DNA from: Hyphomicrobiales bacterium
Lineage (GTDB): Bacteria; Pseudomonadota; Alphaproteobacteria; Rhizobiales; OSC116
Assembly (NCBI GenBank): GCA_002401855.1
Contig: NVUH01000001.1
Coordinates: 161,035-225,034 of the forward strand
Length of the DNA stretch: 64,000 nt
Direction: 5' to 3'
A program made the position numbers and the translations under genes. Below the pieces are notes generated by a model, which saw only the letters and a list, made by a program, of their open reading frames with translations, was not told where the DNA came from and did no database searches. Positions 16,657-26,271 of this stretch are shown here, one piece after another; position 1 is the stretch's first letter, and every line of letters begins with the position of its first letter.

Positions 16657-18297
16657 TTATTCTGCGGCCTCGGCTTGGGGTTGTGGTTTTTGCCACTTTA
16701 ATATTGGCTTGCGGGCTGCAAGGGTTTCATCTAGTCGCTTCATCGGGGCGTGGAACGGGGCGCCTAGGAAGCGGTTAGTCTGTTTATTCTTAGCGCTTAG
16801 GGCCAAATCGCGCATTGTGGCGATGAAAAGATCTAGGCTGGCTTTACTTTCCGATTCTGTCGGTTCAATTAGCATAGCACCATGCACGACTAAAGGGAAA
16901 TACATTGTCATCGGGTGGAAACCTTCGTCTATCATAGCTTTGGCAAAGTCTAGTGTAGTAATGCCTGTGTCTTTTAGGAAATCATCTGTAAACAAAGCTT
17001 CGTGCATGGCGGGGCGTTTGAAGCCTGCTGATTGTTCCTCGAAGGCTGGGGTCATGACGTCTTTTAATTTTGCTTTAATGTAGTTGGCGTTGAGGACGGC
17101 GTCTTCGGCGGCCTGTTTAATGCCATCTTGGCCGTGGCTTAGGATATAGGCTAAGGCTCTTGTGTTCATGCCCATTTGGCCGTGGAATGCGGTCATACGG
17201 CCGAAGGAGGCGGTGTTTTCTGTGTGTTCGACTAATGTGACGCGATCGCCTTGGCGTTTGACGAAGGGGACGGGGGCGAATTTGGCTAAGGCCTCGCTTA
17301 GGACGACTGGGCCAGCGCCTGGGCCACCGCCGCCGTGGGGAGTGGAAAAAGTTTTGTGCAGATTGATGTGCATGGCATCGACGCCTAGGTCGCCTGGTTT
17401 GGCGCGTCCCATGATGGCGTTGAAATTTGCGCCATCGCAGTAGAAAAATGCGCCAGCATCGTGGACGGCATCGGCGATTTCCATAATATCGCGCTCAAAC
17501 AGGCCGCAGGTGTTGGGGTTGGTGAGCATGATGGCGGCGATTTCGTCATTTAGGGCGGCTTTGATGTCTTTTGGGTCGACTGTGCCATCGTCTCTTGTTT
17601 TGATGGTGACGACTTGGTAGCCGACGAAAACGGCGGTGGCGGGATTGGTGCCGTGGGCTGATTCGGGGATGAGGACTTTGGTGCGTTTTTTGGTTTCGCT
17701 GCCTTGTTCGTATCTGGCTCTTAGGGCGGCTTCTATGGCCATCATGCCGCAAAGTTCGCCATGGGCGCCGGCTTTGGGGCTCATGGCTACGGCTGCCATG
17801 CCGGTTAGTTTCATCAGCCATTCGGCTAGGGTTTCGATGACTTCGATTGCGCCTGTTACGGTTTGTTGGGGTTGCAATGGGTGGACATCGGCTAGGCCTG
17901 GGAGGCGGGCGATTTTTTCGTTGATGCGGGGGTTGTGTTTCATGGTGCAGGAGCCGAGGGGGTACATGGCCATATCGATGGCGAAGTTTTTTTGACTTAG
18001 GCGGACATAATGGCGCATGGTTTCGGGTTCTGACAGGCCGTAAAGGCCGATTTCTGTGGTGCGATCGAGGCCGCCTAGGCGGTTGGTTTTGATGTCGCGC
18101 GGGGTGGCGATGTCGACACCTGTTTGGCCGATTGAGCCGACTTCGTAAAGCAGTGGCTCGTTGATTTGTAAGGCTTTATTACCTGTGAAGGTGGGGTGCT
18201 TGCTAGCGGACTCTATCTGCTCGCTCGCGGACTCGGCTTGGTTTGGGGCGGAGGGGCGGCCGACATTATTCATTTTATTTGTTGTTTTTTCGTTCAT
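16657..18297 (-). CDS. gcvPB: Glycine dehydrogenase (decarboxylating) subunit 2
   Basis: Second half of the split P protein, which decarboxylates glycine and loads aminomethyl onto lipoylated GcvH using PLP. The PLP lysine is in INLHKTFSTPHGGGGPG near residue 293. Other landmarks are MYPLGSCTMKHNPRINE, LLIPESAHGTNPATA-like VLIPESAHGTNPATA, and MYFPLVVHGAMLIEPTESES. The protein has 546 residues, about 40 longer than many homologues because of a Ser/Ala/Glu-rich N-terminal extension (residues 1-40). Its ATG overlaps the gcvPA stop by four bases, implying translational coupling and equal subunit amounts. Confidence 0.95.
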   Translation of the reverse strand: MNEKTTNKMNNVGRPSAPNQAESASEQIESASKHPTFTGNKALQINEPLLYEVGSIGQTGVDIATPRDIKTNRLGGLDRTTEIGLYGLSEPETMRHYVRLSQKNFAIDMAMYPLGSCTMKHNPRINEKIARLPGLADVHPLQPQQTVTGAIEVIETLAEWLMKLTGMAAVAMSPKAGAHGELCGMMAIEAALRARYEQGSETKKRTKVLIPESAHGTNPATAVFVGYQVVTIKTRDDGTVDPKDIKAALNDEIAAIMLTNPNTCGLFERDIMEIADAVHDAGAFFYCDGANFNAIMGRAKPGDLGVDAMHINLHKTFSTPHGGGGPGAGPVVLSEALAKFAPVPFVKRQGDRVTLVEHTENTASFGRMTAFHGQMGMNTRALAYILSHGQDGIKQAAEDAVLNANYIKAKLKDVMTPAFEEQSAGFKRPAMHEALFTDDFLKDTGITTLDFAKAMIDEGFHPMTMYFPLVVHGAMLIEPTESESKASLDLFIATMRDLALSAKNKQTNRFLGAPFHAPMKRLDETLAARKPILKWQKPQPQAEAAE

Positions 18298-19664
18298 GCC
18301 ATGGCTCCTTTTAATGCGGTTTCTAGTAAGTCGAAATCTTCATCTGTATTGGTTTCGGTGACGGCTATTATGAGTAGATTGTCGTTATCGCCGTGGGGTA
18401 GTAGGCGGGAGACTGGCAGGCCTGCTAGGATGTTTTGGGCGGCCAGAGCGTTGACGATGTCATTGGCGTTATGGCCGTTGAGGCGGATGGTGAATTCGTT
18501 GAAAAAGCTGGTGGTGAGGACATCGATATTGTTGATTTTTGCTAGGCGTTCGGCTAGGGCTACGGCGCCGTTGTGGGATGACATGGCCATTTTGCGCAGG
18601 CCGACTTCGCCCAGCAATGCCATGTGGATGGTGAAAGCTAGGGTGCAGAGGCCTGCATTGGTGCAGATGTTGGAGGTGGCTTTTTCGCGCCTGATATGTT
18701 GTTCGCGGGTTGACATGGTGAGTACGAAGCCGCGTTTGCCATCGGCATCTACGGTTTGCCCGCATACCCTGCCCGGCATTTGGCGCAGGAGTTTTTTGGT
18801 GGTGGCGAAGAGGCCAACATAAGGCCCGCCGAAGTTGAGGCCGACGCCGATGGATTGGCCTTCGCCAACCACAATGTCTGCGCCCATTGTGCCGGGGGCT
18901 TTGACTGCTCCTAGGGATACGATTTCGGTGACTACGACTATGAGTAAGGCTTTTACGGCGTGGACGGCATCTGCCAATGCGGTGAAATCGGATAGTTCGC
19001 CGAAGAAGTTGGGGGTTTGGACGACCACACAGGAGGTTTCTGTGTCTAGCTGCGCGATGATTTTCTCTATTTCGGCTTTGCCTAGGGCTTGGGGGGTGGC
19101 GGGGAGTTTTACAACTTGTTTGGAGCCGAAATCTGATAGGTTTTCGATGACCTCGATATATTGTGGATGTACGCCGCCTGAGACGATGGCTTTTTTGCGT
19201 TTGGTGGCGCGGTGAGCCATTAGGACGGCCTCACCTGTGCCTGTTGAGCCATCATACATGGAGGCGTTGGCGATTTCCATATCGTATAATTGGGCGACTT
19301 GGGTTTGGAATTCGAACAGGGTTTGCAGGGTGCCTTGTGAAATTTCTGGTTGGTATGGGGTGTAGGCGGTTAGGAATTCTGAGCGCTGGATGAGGTGATC
19401 TACCGTGGCGGGGACGTGGTGGCGGTAGGCGCCGCCGCCGATGAAGAAAGCTGCACCACTGGCGGCTAGGTTTTTGTCTGATTGTTTGCGAAAATAGCGA
19501 TCTACCTCTAGCTCGGTGGCGTGGTTGGGCAGGCCGAAGCCGTCTTTTATGCGGACGGATTGGGGGATTTCGGCGAATAGGTCATCGATGCTATTTACGC
19601 CGATGGCGGCGAGCATGGTTTCGCGGTCTTGTGGAGAATGTGGCAGGTAGCGCATGGTCGGCAT
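18294..19664 (-). CDS. gcvPA: Glycine dehydrogenase (decarboxylating) subunit 1
   Basis: First half of the two-subunit P protein, 456 residues. Typical start MRYLPHSPQDRETMLAAIG, then FIGGGAYRHHVPATVDHLI, the substrate-site segment FLTAYTPYQPEISQGTLQ, SMYDGSTGTGEAVLMA, and EGQSIGVGLNFGGPYVGLFA. It has no PLP lysine, as expected; that is in gcvPB. Follows gcvH by 18 bases and overlaps gcvPB by four. Confidence 0.95.
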   Translation of the reverse strand: MPTMRYLPHSPQDRETMLAAIGVNSIDDLFAEIPQSVRIKDGFGLPNHATELEVDRYFRKQSDKNLAASGAAFFIGGGAYRHHVPATVDHLIQRSEFLTAYTPYQPEISQGTLQTLFEFQTQVAQLYDMEIANASMYDGSTGTGEAVLMAHRATKRKKAIVSGGVHPQYIEVIENLSDFGSKQVVKLPATPQALGKAEIEKIIAQLDTETSCVVVQTPNFFGELSDFTALADAVHAVKALLIVVVTEIVSLGAVKAPGTMGADIVVGEGQSIGVGLNFGGPYVGLFATTKKLLRQMPGRVCGQTVDADGKRGFVLTMSTREQHIRREKATSNICTNAGLCTLAFTIHMALLGEVGLRKMAMSSHNGAVALAERLAKINNIDVLTTSFFNEFTIRLNGHNANDIVNALAAQNILAGLPVSRLLPHGDNDNLLIIAVTETNTDEDFDLLETALKGAMA

Positions 19665-19682
19665 CTCTTATTTGGGTGATTG

Positions 19683-20051
19683 TTACTCGGCGATAAAAGC
19701 GGTGTAGGCGGCTTCATCCATGAGGCCTTCGACATCTGACGGGTTGGTGATTTTGATTTTAATGAACCAGCCTACTGTTTCGGCGCCTTCGTTGACGGTT
19801 TGGGGGGCGTCTTCTAGGACTGAATTGACCTCTACCACTTCGCCAGCGACTGCGGTGTAGACCTCGGAGGCGGCTTTTACTGATTCTACGACGGCAATTT
19901 CATCGCCTTTTTCGCAAATTTTGCCAACTTCTGGGAGTTCGACGAATACCACATCACCCAATTGATCTTGGGCGTGGTTGGAGACGCCGATGGTGGCGAT
20001 GTCGCCATCGATGAAGGCATATTCGTGATCTTCTGTGTAATGTTTTGACAT
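19683..20051 (-). CDS. gcvH: Glycine cleavage system H protein
   Basis: Lipoyl carrier that shuttles the aminomethyl group between P, T and L proteins. 122 residues: MSKHYTEDHEYAFIDGDIATIGVS, then the lipoylation site in AVVESVKAASEVY (Lys near residue 60), ending MDEAAYTAFIAE. The ATG at 20051 is chosen; the same frame stays open upstream into gcvT, but that part is out of register with any H protein. Eleven bases after gcvT. Confidence 0.95.
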   Translation of the reverse strand: MSKHYTEDHEYAFIDGDIATIGVSNHAQDQLGDVVFVELPEVGKICEKGDEIAVVESVKAASEVYTAVAGEVVEVNSVLEDAPQTVNEGAETVGWFIKIKITNPSDVEGLMDEAAYTAFIAE

Positions 20052-20062
20052 GGGGATCCCTT

Positions 20063-21196
20063 TTATGATTTTGGTTTGTAATAATTTTGCGGCACAAATG
20101 GCATTTTGGCGACTTTGGCGGGGCGGGCTTTGCCGCGCACCATTAGATCGACCTCGGTTCCAATGTCGGCAAACTCTGTGGCGACATAGCCCATGGCGAT
20201 CGGGCCGCCGAAGGTGGGGCCGAAGCCGCCTGAGGTGATCTCGCCGATTTTGTTGCCTGATTTGCTGTAAATTTCGGTATGTTCGCGGGCGGGGGCGCGG
20301 CCCTCGGGCAATATGCCGACGCGTTTGCGAAAGGCGCCATTGGTGAGTTGTTGTTGTATTATGTTGGCGCCCGGGAAGCCGCCATCTTCGCGGCGGCGTT
20401 TGCCGATTGCCCACATGAGGCCAGCCTCAACGGGGGTGGTTGATGTGTCGATGTCGTGGCCGTAGAGGCAGAGGCCAACCTCTAGGCGTAGGCTATCGCG
20501 TGCACCGAGGCCGATGGCTTCGACTTCTTCGTGCGCTAGTAGCATTTTTGCGAATTCTATGGCTTGTTGGTTGGCGATGGAGATTTCGTAGCCATCTTCG
20601 CCTGTATAGCCGCAGCGGCTGACGACTAAATTCATATCATTAAATTTAGTGTGAATGAGGCTCATGAACGGCATGGTGGCAACATCTGGCAGATGGCGTG
20701 CCAAAACTTCGGCGGCTTTTGGGCCTTGTAGGGCGATTAAAGCGCGGTCGAGGATTTCTAAGGTGGCTTGGCCAGCTAGTTTTTGACTGATATGTTCGAA
20801 ATCGGCATGTTTGCAGCCTGCGTTGACAACTAGGAATAAGCACTCGAAACCATCGGCGTTATTGGATAGACGGGTGATCATTAAATCATCTAAAATGCCG
20901 CCATCTTCGGCCATTAGCAGGCTGTAGCGCATTTGCCCATCTCTAAGGCTGATCAAGAGGCCCGGCACTAGGGTTTCGAACAATTCGGCAATGTTGGTGG
21001 TTTTATCGGTGGCAGTGAGGATGGCTTGACCCATGTGGGAGACATCAAACAGGCCTGCATTTTGGCGGGTGTGATTATGCTCGCCCAATACGCCAAGCGG
21101 ATATTGCACTGGCATATCATAGCCAGCGAAAGGCACAATTTTTGCACCTAATTCAACATGTAGATCGTGTAACGCAGTTTTTAAATTATCGCTCAT
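20063..21196 (-). CDS. gcvT: Glycine cleavage system T protein (aminomethyltransferase)
   Basis: Transfers the methylene unit from GcvH to tetrahydrofolate and releases ammonia. Landmarks over 377 residues: KIVPFAGYDMPVQYPLGVL, NAGLFDVSHMGQAIL, LITRLSNN-type region (LDDLMITRLSNN), CGYTGEDGYEIS, LGARDSLRLEVGLCLYGHDID, and the C-terminal GEITSGGFGPTFGGPIAMGYV. The second of two adjacent ATG codons is preferred because AGGGG lies five bases before it. First gene of the operon, immediately downstream of the glycine riboswitch. Confidence 0.95.
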   Translation of the reverse strand: MSDNLKTALHDLHVELGAKIVPFAGYDMPVQYPLGVLGEHNHTRQNAGLFDVSHMGQAILTATDKTTNIAELFETLVPGLLISLRDGQMRYSLLMAEDGGILDDLMITRLSNNADGFECLFLVVNAGCKHADFEHISQKLAGQATLEILDRALIALQGPKAAEVLARHLPDVATMPFMSLIHTKFNDMNLVVSRCGYTGEDGYEISIANQQAIEFAKMLLAHEEVEAIGLGARDSLRLEVGLCLYGHDIDTSTTPVEAGLMWAIGKRRREDGGFPGANIIQQQLTNGAFRKRVGILPEGRAPAREHTEIYSKSGNKIGEITSGGFGPTFGGPIAMGYVATEFADIGTEVDLMVRGKARPAKVAKMPFVPQNYYKPKS

Positions 21197-21270
21197 CATT
21201 ACCCCTCAAGTGGACGGAATTTTGGCTCCGTCTATATTACAGACTCGTGCAATCTCAGAATTTGAGATCT

Positions 21271-21488
21271 GCCCCCTCTGTCCATAACCTGAGAGATTTG
21301 CCCATCCTATTCAAAAAATAGTATGAGTTTGCGCCCTTCGGTGGATAATAACTTTTAAGTATAAAGCCTTATCGCTCTCCAGAGTGTCATCAAACTGCGG
21401 TCCGTTTGCCTGAGAGTTTCCGGGGTGGTTGCTCCTTCGGCGTTTGACAGCTTACCATTTGCATGGTTTGGGAATCAAAACTCTCCCG
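21271..21488 (-). ncRNA. Tandem glycine riboswitch
   Basis: Reading the minus strand there are two glycine aptamers in series. Aptamer 1 (about 21488-21398) has CGGGAGAG, CGCCGAAGGAGCAA, CCCCGGAAACTCTCAGGCAAA and GGACCGC. Aptamer 2 (about 21382-21271) has CTGGAGAGCG, CACCGAAGGGCGCAAAC, ATCTCTCAGG and GGACAGAGGGGGC. Two hairpins lie between it and gcvT: ATCTCA/TGAGAT (21252-21268) and GACGGA/TCCGTC (21213-21232), the likely expression platform. In this family glycine binding usually turns gcv expression on. Confidence 0.95.
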
Positions 21489-21581
21489 CAGTCGTCACTT
21501 GTATTTGGGATAATATAGCCAAGCAAAATTATATGTCAATTAGAGTTTTGACCTAATCTATACTTGCTTGGCTATTTGTTT

Positions 21582-22421
21582 TTAGCGTGACATCAAAACT
21601 GGCAATGTCATATTTTTGAGCGTATGCAGCGTGGCGCCACCAAAAACCAGCTCGCGCAGCCGTGAATGACCATAAGCGCCCATAACCAAAAGGTCGGAGC
21701 CATTGATGTCGGCTTCGTGGATAAGCGTTTGGCCAACTGATTTTTTACCACTTTGAATGGACGCAGTTGTCACATTTAACCCATAGTGAGAAAAGGCTTC
21801 GGCAATTTCGGCGCCCGGTAGATTGTTATTTTCTTGTTTTGCATCGACCCAAACAAACCGCACTTCGCCATCTTTGGCCATTAGTGGCACGGCATCAAAG
21901 GCAGCGCGCGAAGCCTCGGCGCTTAAATTCCAACCAACACTGACACTGTTGCCAATCTGCTCAAAAACTTTACCACGTGGCAAGATTACCACTGGGCGGC
22001 CGACAGACAAAACAACTTTATCTACGAAATCATTTTCGACATTGCAATTTTGATCACTAATCACTTGCGGAATGACGACTAAATCGGCGGTACGTGCTTG
22101 TTTGATAAACGCTTCGGCAATTTCGGAATTGACGGAATTTACCACTCGTGTTTTGCCCAATATGCCGTAAGATTTTAACGATTTGGTGAATTTTTTTACC
22201 ATATCGCTGGCTATTTCGCGGTTTCTTTGGCGCTCATCATCTTGCAATTCTTGCATCATAACCTCGGAGCCATGAATGCTGACATTGATGTGAAAAAATG
22301 GAATGACATAGACCCCGATTAAATGCGCATCATGCCGTGCAGCTAGAGCACAGGCGCTTTTTAAAGTGTGGTCAAGGTTTTCGGTGTCGTTAAGGTTGAT
22401 TAAAATATTTTTGGGTGACAT
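21582..22421 (-). CDS. Universal stress protein with two Usp domains
   Basis: A 279-residue cytoplasmic protein made of two UspA folds. Domain 1 is roughly residues 1-145 (KNILINLNDTENLDHTLKSACALAARHDAHLIGVYV); domain 2 ends with SDLLVMGAYGHSRLRELVFGGATLHTLKNMTLPVLMSR. The latter carries the nucleotide-binding motif G-X2-G-X9-G-[ST] in GAYGHSRLRELVFGGAT. Domain 1 has lost a clear version of this motif. Divergent from ispH, facing away from the gcv operon. The stimulus is unknown. Confidence 0.85.
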   Translation of the reverse strand: MSPKNILINLNDTENLDHTLKSACALAARHDAHLIGVYVIPFFHINVSIHGSEVMMQELQDDERQRNREIASDMVKKFTKSLKSYGILGKTRVVNSVNSEIAEAFIKQARTADLVVIPQVISDQNCNVENDFVDKVVLSVGRPVVILPRGKVFEQIGNSVSVGWNLSAEASRAAFDAVPLMAKDGEVRFVWVDAKQENNNLPGAEIAEAFSHYGLNVTTASIQSGKKSVGQTLIHEADINGSDLLVMGAYGHSRLRELVFGGATLHTLKNMTLPVLMSR

Positions 22422-22643
22422 GATGTTTCTCCTCGATAATTTAAGTTGTTCTTAACTAAATTAAACCTAATAATGTGTAGGTGGATTGATGTATGTCAAA
22501 TTTAGTATGCGACAAAACGTATCGGTTGTTATGTTTGCAAGCTCCACTTGTGGCCAAACCAAGCGTCATGCTGGCGCTTAAGCTTCTTGACCACACTATG
22601 GTTAACTGTTATTTACTTGGCAGAGCTATCGAATGGAAAAAAT

Positions 22644-23621
22644 ATGGAAAAAAGGCCTCTAAAAGTTGTGATGTGTGAACCACTTGGTTTTTGTGCTGGG
22701 GTTGACCGCGCCATACAAATCGTTGAAAAATCACTCGAAAAATTTGGCGCGCCGGTTTATGTGCGGCATGAAATTGTGCATAATAAATTTGTGGTCGAAA
22801 GCCTTAAAAATAAAGGCGCTATATTTGTAAAAGAATTGGATGAAATTCCTGACACCGATGCACCGGTTATTTTCTCAGCCCATGGCGTGCCCGCATCGGT
22901 ACCAGCTGAAGCCACCAGACGCAATATGTTTCAGCTTGATGCCACCTGCCCACTGGTGACTAAAGTGCATTTTGAAGCCAAACGGCATTTTAAAAAAAAC
23001 CTTGAAACCATCTTAATTGGCCATGCTGGCCACCCCGAAGTTTTGGGCACAATGGGGCAATTACCCGACGGTGCTGTGTTGTTGGTTGAAACCATTGAGG
23101 ATGTTGAAAACCTAGTGGTGGATGACCCTGATCAATTGGCTTATATGTCGCAAACCACCTTATCGGTTGATGACACACAGCATATGATTGATGCGCTTAA
23201 AGCGCGGTTTCCTAATATTCATGGCCCTGGCAAGGATGACGTTTGTTACGCCACCACCAACCGCCAAGAAGCGGTGAAAGCCATTGTTGGACAAATTGAC
23301 AGCCTGATTGTGGTGGGTGCACCGCATAGCAGTAACTCGCGCCGTTTGGTGGAGATTGCTGACCGTGAAGGCTGTAAATCATCGGCTTTGGTGGAACGCG
23401 CCGCTGAAATTGATTGGGCGATGTTTGACGGGGTGAATGTGATGGGTTTGACCGCTGGTGCCTCTGCCCCTGATGTGTTGATTGAAGAGATTGTTGATGC
23501 CATGCGGGCGCGGTTTGAAGTGACCATTGAAACGGTGATTACCGCCAAAGAAACCATTACTTTTAACCTGCCCAAAGAGCTGCGTGAACCTAGAATTCGC
23601 AAAGCACCGTTAAGCGCATAA
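22644..23621 (+). CDS. ispH: 4-hydroxy-3-methylbut-2-enyl diphosphate reductase
   Basis: Last enzyme of the non-mevalonate isoprenoid pathway, an iron-sulfur protein. The three cluster cysteines are visible in [23 protein letters not shown] and [16 protein letters not shown]-like SSNSRRLVE binds the diphosphate. The 325-residue length is normal with the ATG at 22644; the same-frame upstream extension to 22548 is not conserved. Heads the run ispH-thrB-rnhA, which is a conserved alphaproteobacterial order. Confidence 0.95.
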   Translation: MEKRPLKVVMCEPLGFCAGVDRAIQIVEKSLEKFGAPVYVRHEIVHNKFVVESLKNKGAIFVKELDEIPDTDAPVIFSAHGVPASVPAEATRRNMFQLDATCPLVTKVHFEAKRHFKKNLETILIGHAGHPEVLGTMGQLPDGAVLLVETIEDVENLVVDDPDQLAYMSQTTLSVDDTQHMIDALKARFPNIHGPGKDDVCYATTNRQEAVKAIVGQIDSLIVVGAPHSSNSRRLVEIADREGCKSSALVERAAEIDWAMFDGVNVMGLTAGASAPDVLIEEIVDAMRARFEVTIETVITAKETITFNLPKELREPRIRKAPLSA

Positions 23622-23655
23622 TCATTTAACATTATCATTTAATAGGGGCCGTTTG

Positions 23656-24630
23656 ATGGCTGTATATACCGATGTGAGCGATGATGCGCTCGAAGAATTT
23701 CTACGCCTATATAATGTCGGGCAATTATTGTGGTGTAAGGGCATTGCTGAAGGGGTGGAAAATACTAATTATATTTTGGCCACCGACAAAGGCCAATTTA
23801 TCCTGACACTTTATGAAGCGCGGGTTGATGAGAATGATCTGCCATTCTTTTTAGGTTTGATGAACCATTTGGCCGAAAATGGCTTAGAAACTGCCAAGCC
23901 GATCATGCAAAATAACGGGCTGCTTTTTAGCCAATTATGTGGAAAACCCGCTGCGCTTATTGAATTTTTGGATGGAATGGCGATCAAAGCGCCGAGCCAT
24001 CAAAACCTGTTTCAATTGGGTGTAGCCAGCGCGCAATTTCATTTAAAAGCAAAGAGTTTTAACATTAAGCGTAAGAATGGTTTGAGCCTTAAAGATTGGC
24101 GGCCACTGCTTAAAAGTTGCGGTGGCGACATAGACAAAGTTGCACCTGATGTTGATGGTGGATTGCAGAATTTTTTATCCCTAGAACTTGATTTTTTGGA
24201 GAAAAATTGGCCGCAAGAATTGCCGAATGGGGTGATACATGCTGATCTTTTTCCTGACAATGTATTTTTTATGCATGGTGAATTATCGGGCATTATTGAT
24301 TTTTATTTCGCCTGTAACGAGGTTTATGCCTATGAATTGGCAATTGTGATTAACGCTTGGTGTTTTGAGAAAAATGGTGAGCTGAATTTAACCAAAAGCC
24401 GGGCATTTTTTAAAGGTTATCAAAGCGTACGTAAACTTGAGCAGGCTGAGCTTGAAGCCATACCGATTTTATGCCGTGGGGCTGCCATACGGTTTTTGCT
24501 GACGCGGCTTTATGATTGGATTAATGTACCAGAAGATGCGTTGGTCATCCCTAAAAAACCTGATGAATATATCCGCAATTTGGGTTTTCATCAAAGAATT
24601 GTTGATTATAAGGAATATGGAATTGAGTGA
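23656..24630 (+). CDS. thrB: Homoserine kinase (type II, APH-fold)
   Basis: Phosphorylates homoserine in threonine synthesis; product feeds ThrC, encoded here at 34-35 kb. This is the aminoglycoside-phosphotransferase-like form, not the GHMP form. Seen over 324 residues: [33 protein letters not shown], the catalytic loop [15 protein letters not shown] and [10 protein letters not shown] (metal-binding Asp). The ATG at 23656 with AGGGG upstream is preferred to the TTG before it. Its 3' end overlaps rnhA by 14 bases. Confidence 0.92.
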   Translation: MAVYTDVSDDALEEFLRLYNVGQLLWCKGIAEGVENTNYILATDKGQFILTLYEARVDENDLPFFLGLMNHLAENGLETAKPIMQNNGLLFSQLCGKPAALIEFLDGMAIKAPSHQNLFQLGVASAQFHLKAKSFNIKRKNGLSLKDWRPLLKSCGGDIDKVAPDVDGGLQNFLSLELDFLEKNWPQELPNGVIHADLFPDNVFFMHGELSGIIDFYFACNEVYAYELAIVINAWCFEKNGELNLTKSRAFFKGYQSVRKLEQAELEAIPILCRGAAIRFLLTRLYDWINVPEDALVIPKKPDEYIRNLGFHQRIVDYKEYGIE

Positions 24631-25087
24631 AAAGCATGCCAATAAAGTGGTGATTTATACCGATGGCGCTTGCTCGGGCAACCCTGGGCCTGGGGGTTGG
24701 GGGGTGTGGATGTCGTATAACGGCAAAGACCGCGAGATGAGCGGGTTTGATGCTGACACCACCAATAACCGCATGGAATTGAGAGCCACGATTGAAGCCT
24801 TGAATGTGCTGAAACGATCGTGTGACATTGTTTTATATACTGACAGTGTTTATGTGAAAGATGGCATTAATAAATGGATGATCGGCTGGAAGGCGCGCAA
24901 TTGGCGTACTGCGGCCAAAAAACCAGTTAAGAATGTTGAACTTTGGAAGGCTTTGGATGAAGCCACGCAAAGGCATAATATTGATTGGCGCTGGGTGAAA
25001 GGCCATGCGGGTAATGTTGGCAATGAAAAAGCTGACCTGCTTGCAACAGGCGCGATTGAACAGGCGCGGGCGGCCGGGCGTGTTTAG
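24617..25087 (+). CDS. rnhA: Ribonuclease HI
   Basis: Degrades RNA in RNA-DNA hybrids. The 156 residues carry the catalytic carboxylates in [18 protein letters not shown] (Asp), [13 protein letters not shown] (Glu), [12 protein letters not shown] (Asp) and GNEKADLLA (Asp), plus the handle region [19 protein letters not shown]. The ATG at 24617 follows AAGGA and lies inside the end of thrB, so translation is probably coupled. Convergent with the broken MFS gene, which ends two bases later. Confidence 0.95.
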   Translation: MELSEKHANKVVIYTDGACSGNPGPGGWGVWMSYNGKDREMSGFDADTTNNRMELRATIEALNVLKRSCDIVLYTDSVYVKDGINKWMIGWKARNWRTAAKKPVKNVELWKALDEATQRHNIDWRWVKGHAGNVGNEKADLLATGAIEQARAAGRV

Positions 25088-25088
25088 T

Positions 25089-26240
25089 TTAGGCATTCTC
25101 TCGTGGTGCCAGTGATTTTGCAAAATATATGGCAATGAATGGTAACGGCAAAAACACCGCCCATGCATAGCGTAGACTTAACCAAGATGCAAAAAAGCCA
25201 AACACTGGAGGCGCTATGAAAGCGATCAGTGTTTGGAGCATCGAAAATGCAGCAACGCTTTCAGCAGAAGGCCGATCGCCCCAACGCGCCACTGCTGAAA
25301 TTGATTGCGGAACGGCGGTGCTGATGCCCAAGCCAATTAACGAAAACCCTATGAGGGCAAAAATGGCGGTTTGTGAAGCTACAACGAAAAGCAACCCGAC
25401 TAAAACCACGACTGTCAACACCCGCGCCACAATAACTTGACCATATTTAGAGATCCAAGTATCGGCCATGAAACGGCCTAAAGCTTGCATCGACACCATT
25501 GCGGGCAGTGCGATGGCGGCATGCCAATTAAGCGCGCCCAAGCCATCACGCAAATAGATAACGCCCCAATTTCTGATGCTGCCCTCAAGCCAAAATGCGG
25601 TGAAGGCAAATGCCACGACCAGAAATGTAGCTTTATTGGGCAGGTTTATGGGTTTTTTCTTGCTGTTGGCATCGTTGTTGGCACCTGTGTTGCGCGGTGC
25701 AGAAGGCTTTAAACCGCCAACCAGAATAATGCTGCTAACAACAATTAAAACAAACAATAAGAAGAAATGTACCGATGGAGATATTCCAAGCCAAATCGCT
25801 CCAACCCCCAATAGTGAGGCGGTTAAAAAACCTAAGCCCCAACTGCCGTGACATTTGTTCAGCATGCGTTTATCAGTTGCAAATTCGATGCGGTCGGCCT
25901 CTACATTCATGGTGACGTTACCCGCGGAAAGCGTTGCACCAAAACAAAAAAATGTGATAAGCAGCACCAATTTACCATCGGAAAAACTTCCGAGAAATGG
26001 AATCAAGGCGAACATTGGGAAGAAAACAAAAATGGTTGTTCGCGTGCCATTGGCTTCAATCAACCGCGAAATAAGCAGCGAACTAATCAGCACCCCAAAG
26101 GGGATTGCCATTTAAATAAGCCCAAAATCGCTGGGGCTGAGGTGCAAATGCTTCTGAATTTCCGGCAAACGTGAAAACATGCTACCGATGGTGGAAGCAT
26201 GCATGCTGAAAATTAGCATGATTCGAGTTTGAATATTCAT
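25089..26240 (-). pseudogene. MFS transporter interrupted by an in-frame stop codon
   Basis: From an ATG at 26240 the frame reads MNIQTRIMLIFSMHASTIGS, then FSRLPEIQKHLHLSPSDFGLI, a TAA at 26112-26114, and continues in the same frame as MAIPFGVLISSLLISRL through another 339 residues to 25089. Without the stop it would be a 383-residue major facilitator protein; LPxIxxxLxLS-x-xxFG is the usual first-loop pattern of the DHA/FucP-like groups. The rest is intact, with about eleven hydrophobic helices. Either a recent nonsense mutation, a sequencing error, or translation restarting at the ATG just after the stop, which would lack helix 1. Substrate unknown. Confidence 0.75.
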
Positions 26241-26271
26241 TAGCGCCCCCACTTAAATGATCACTCAGTTT

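Noticed and set aside
16337..16701. Trp/Val- and Thr/Gln-rich ORFs over the GT minisatellite
   Set aside because: Their composition is dictated by the repeat, and they cross the gcvPB terminator.
19683..20414. Long 243-codon frame for gcvH
   Set aside because: The upstream 120 codons lie out of frame inside gcvT and have an Arg/Pro/His-rich shadow composition; the H protein starts at 20051.
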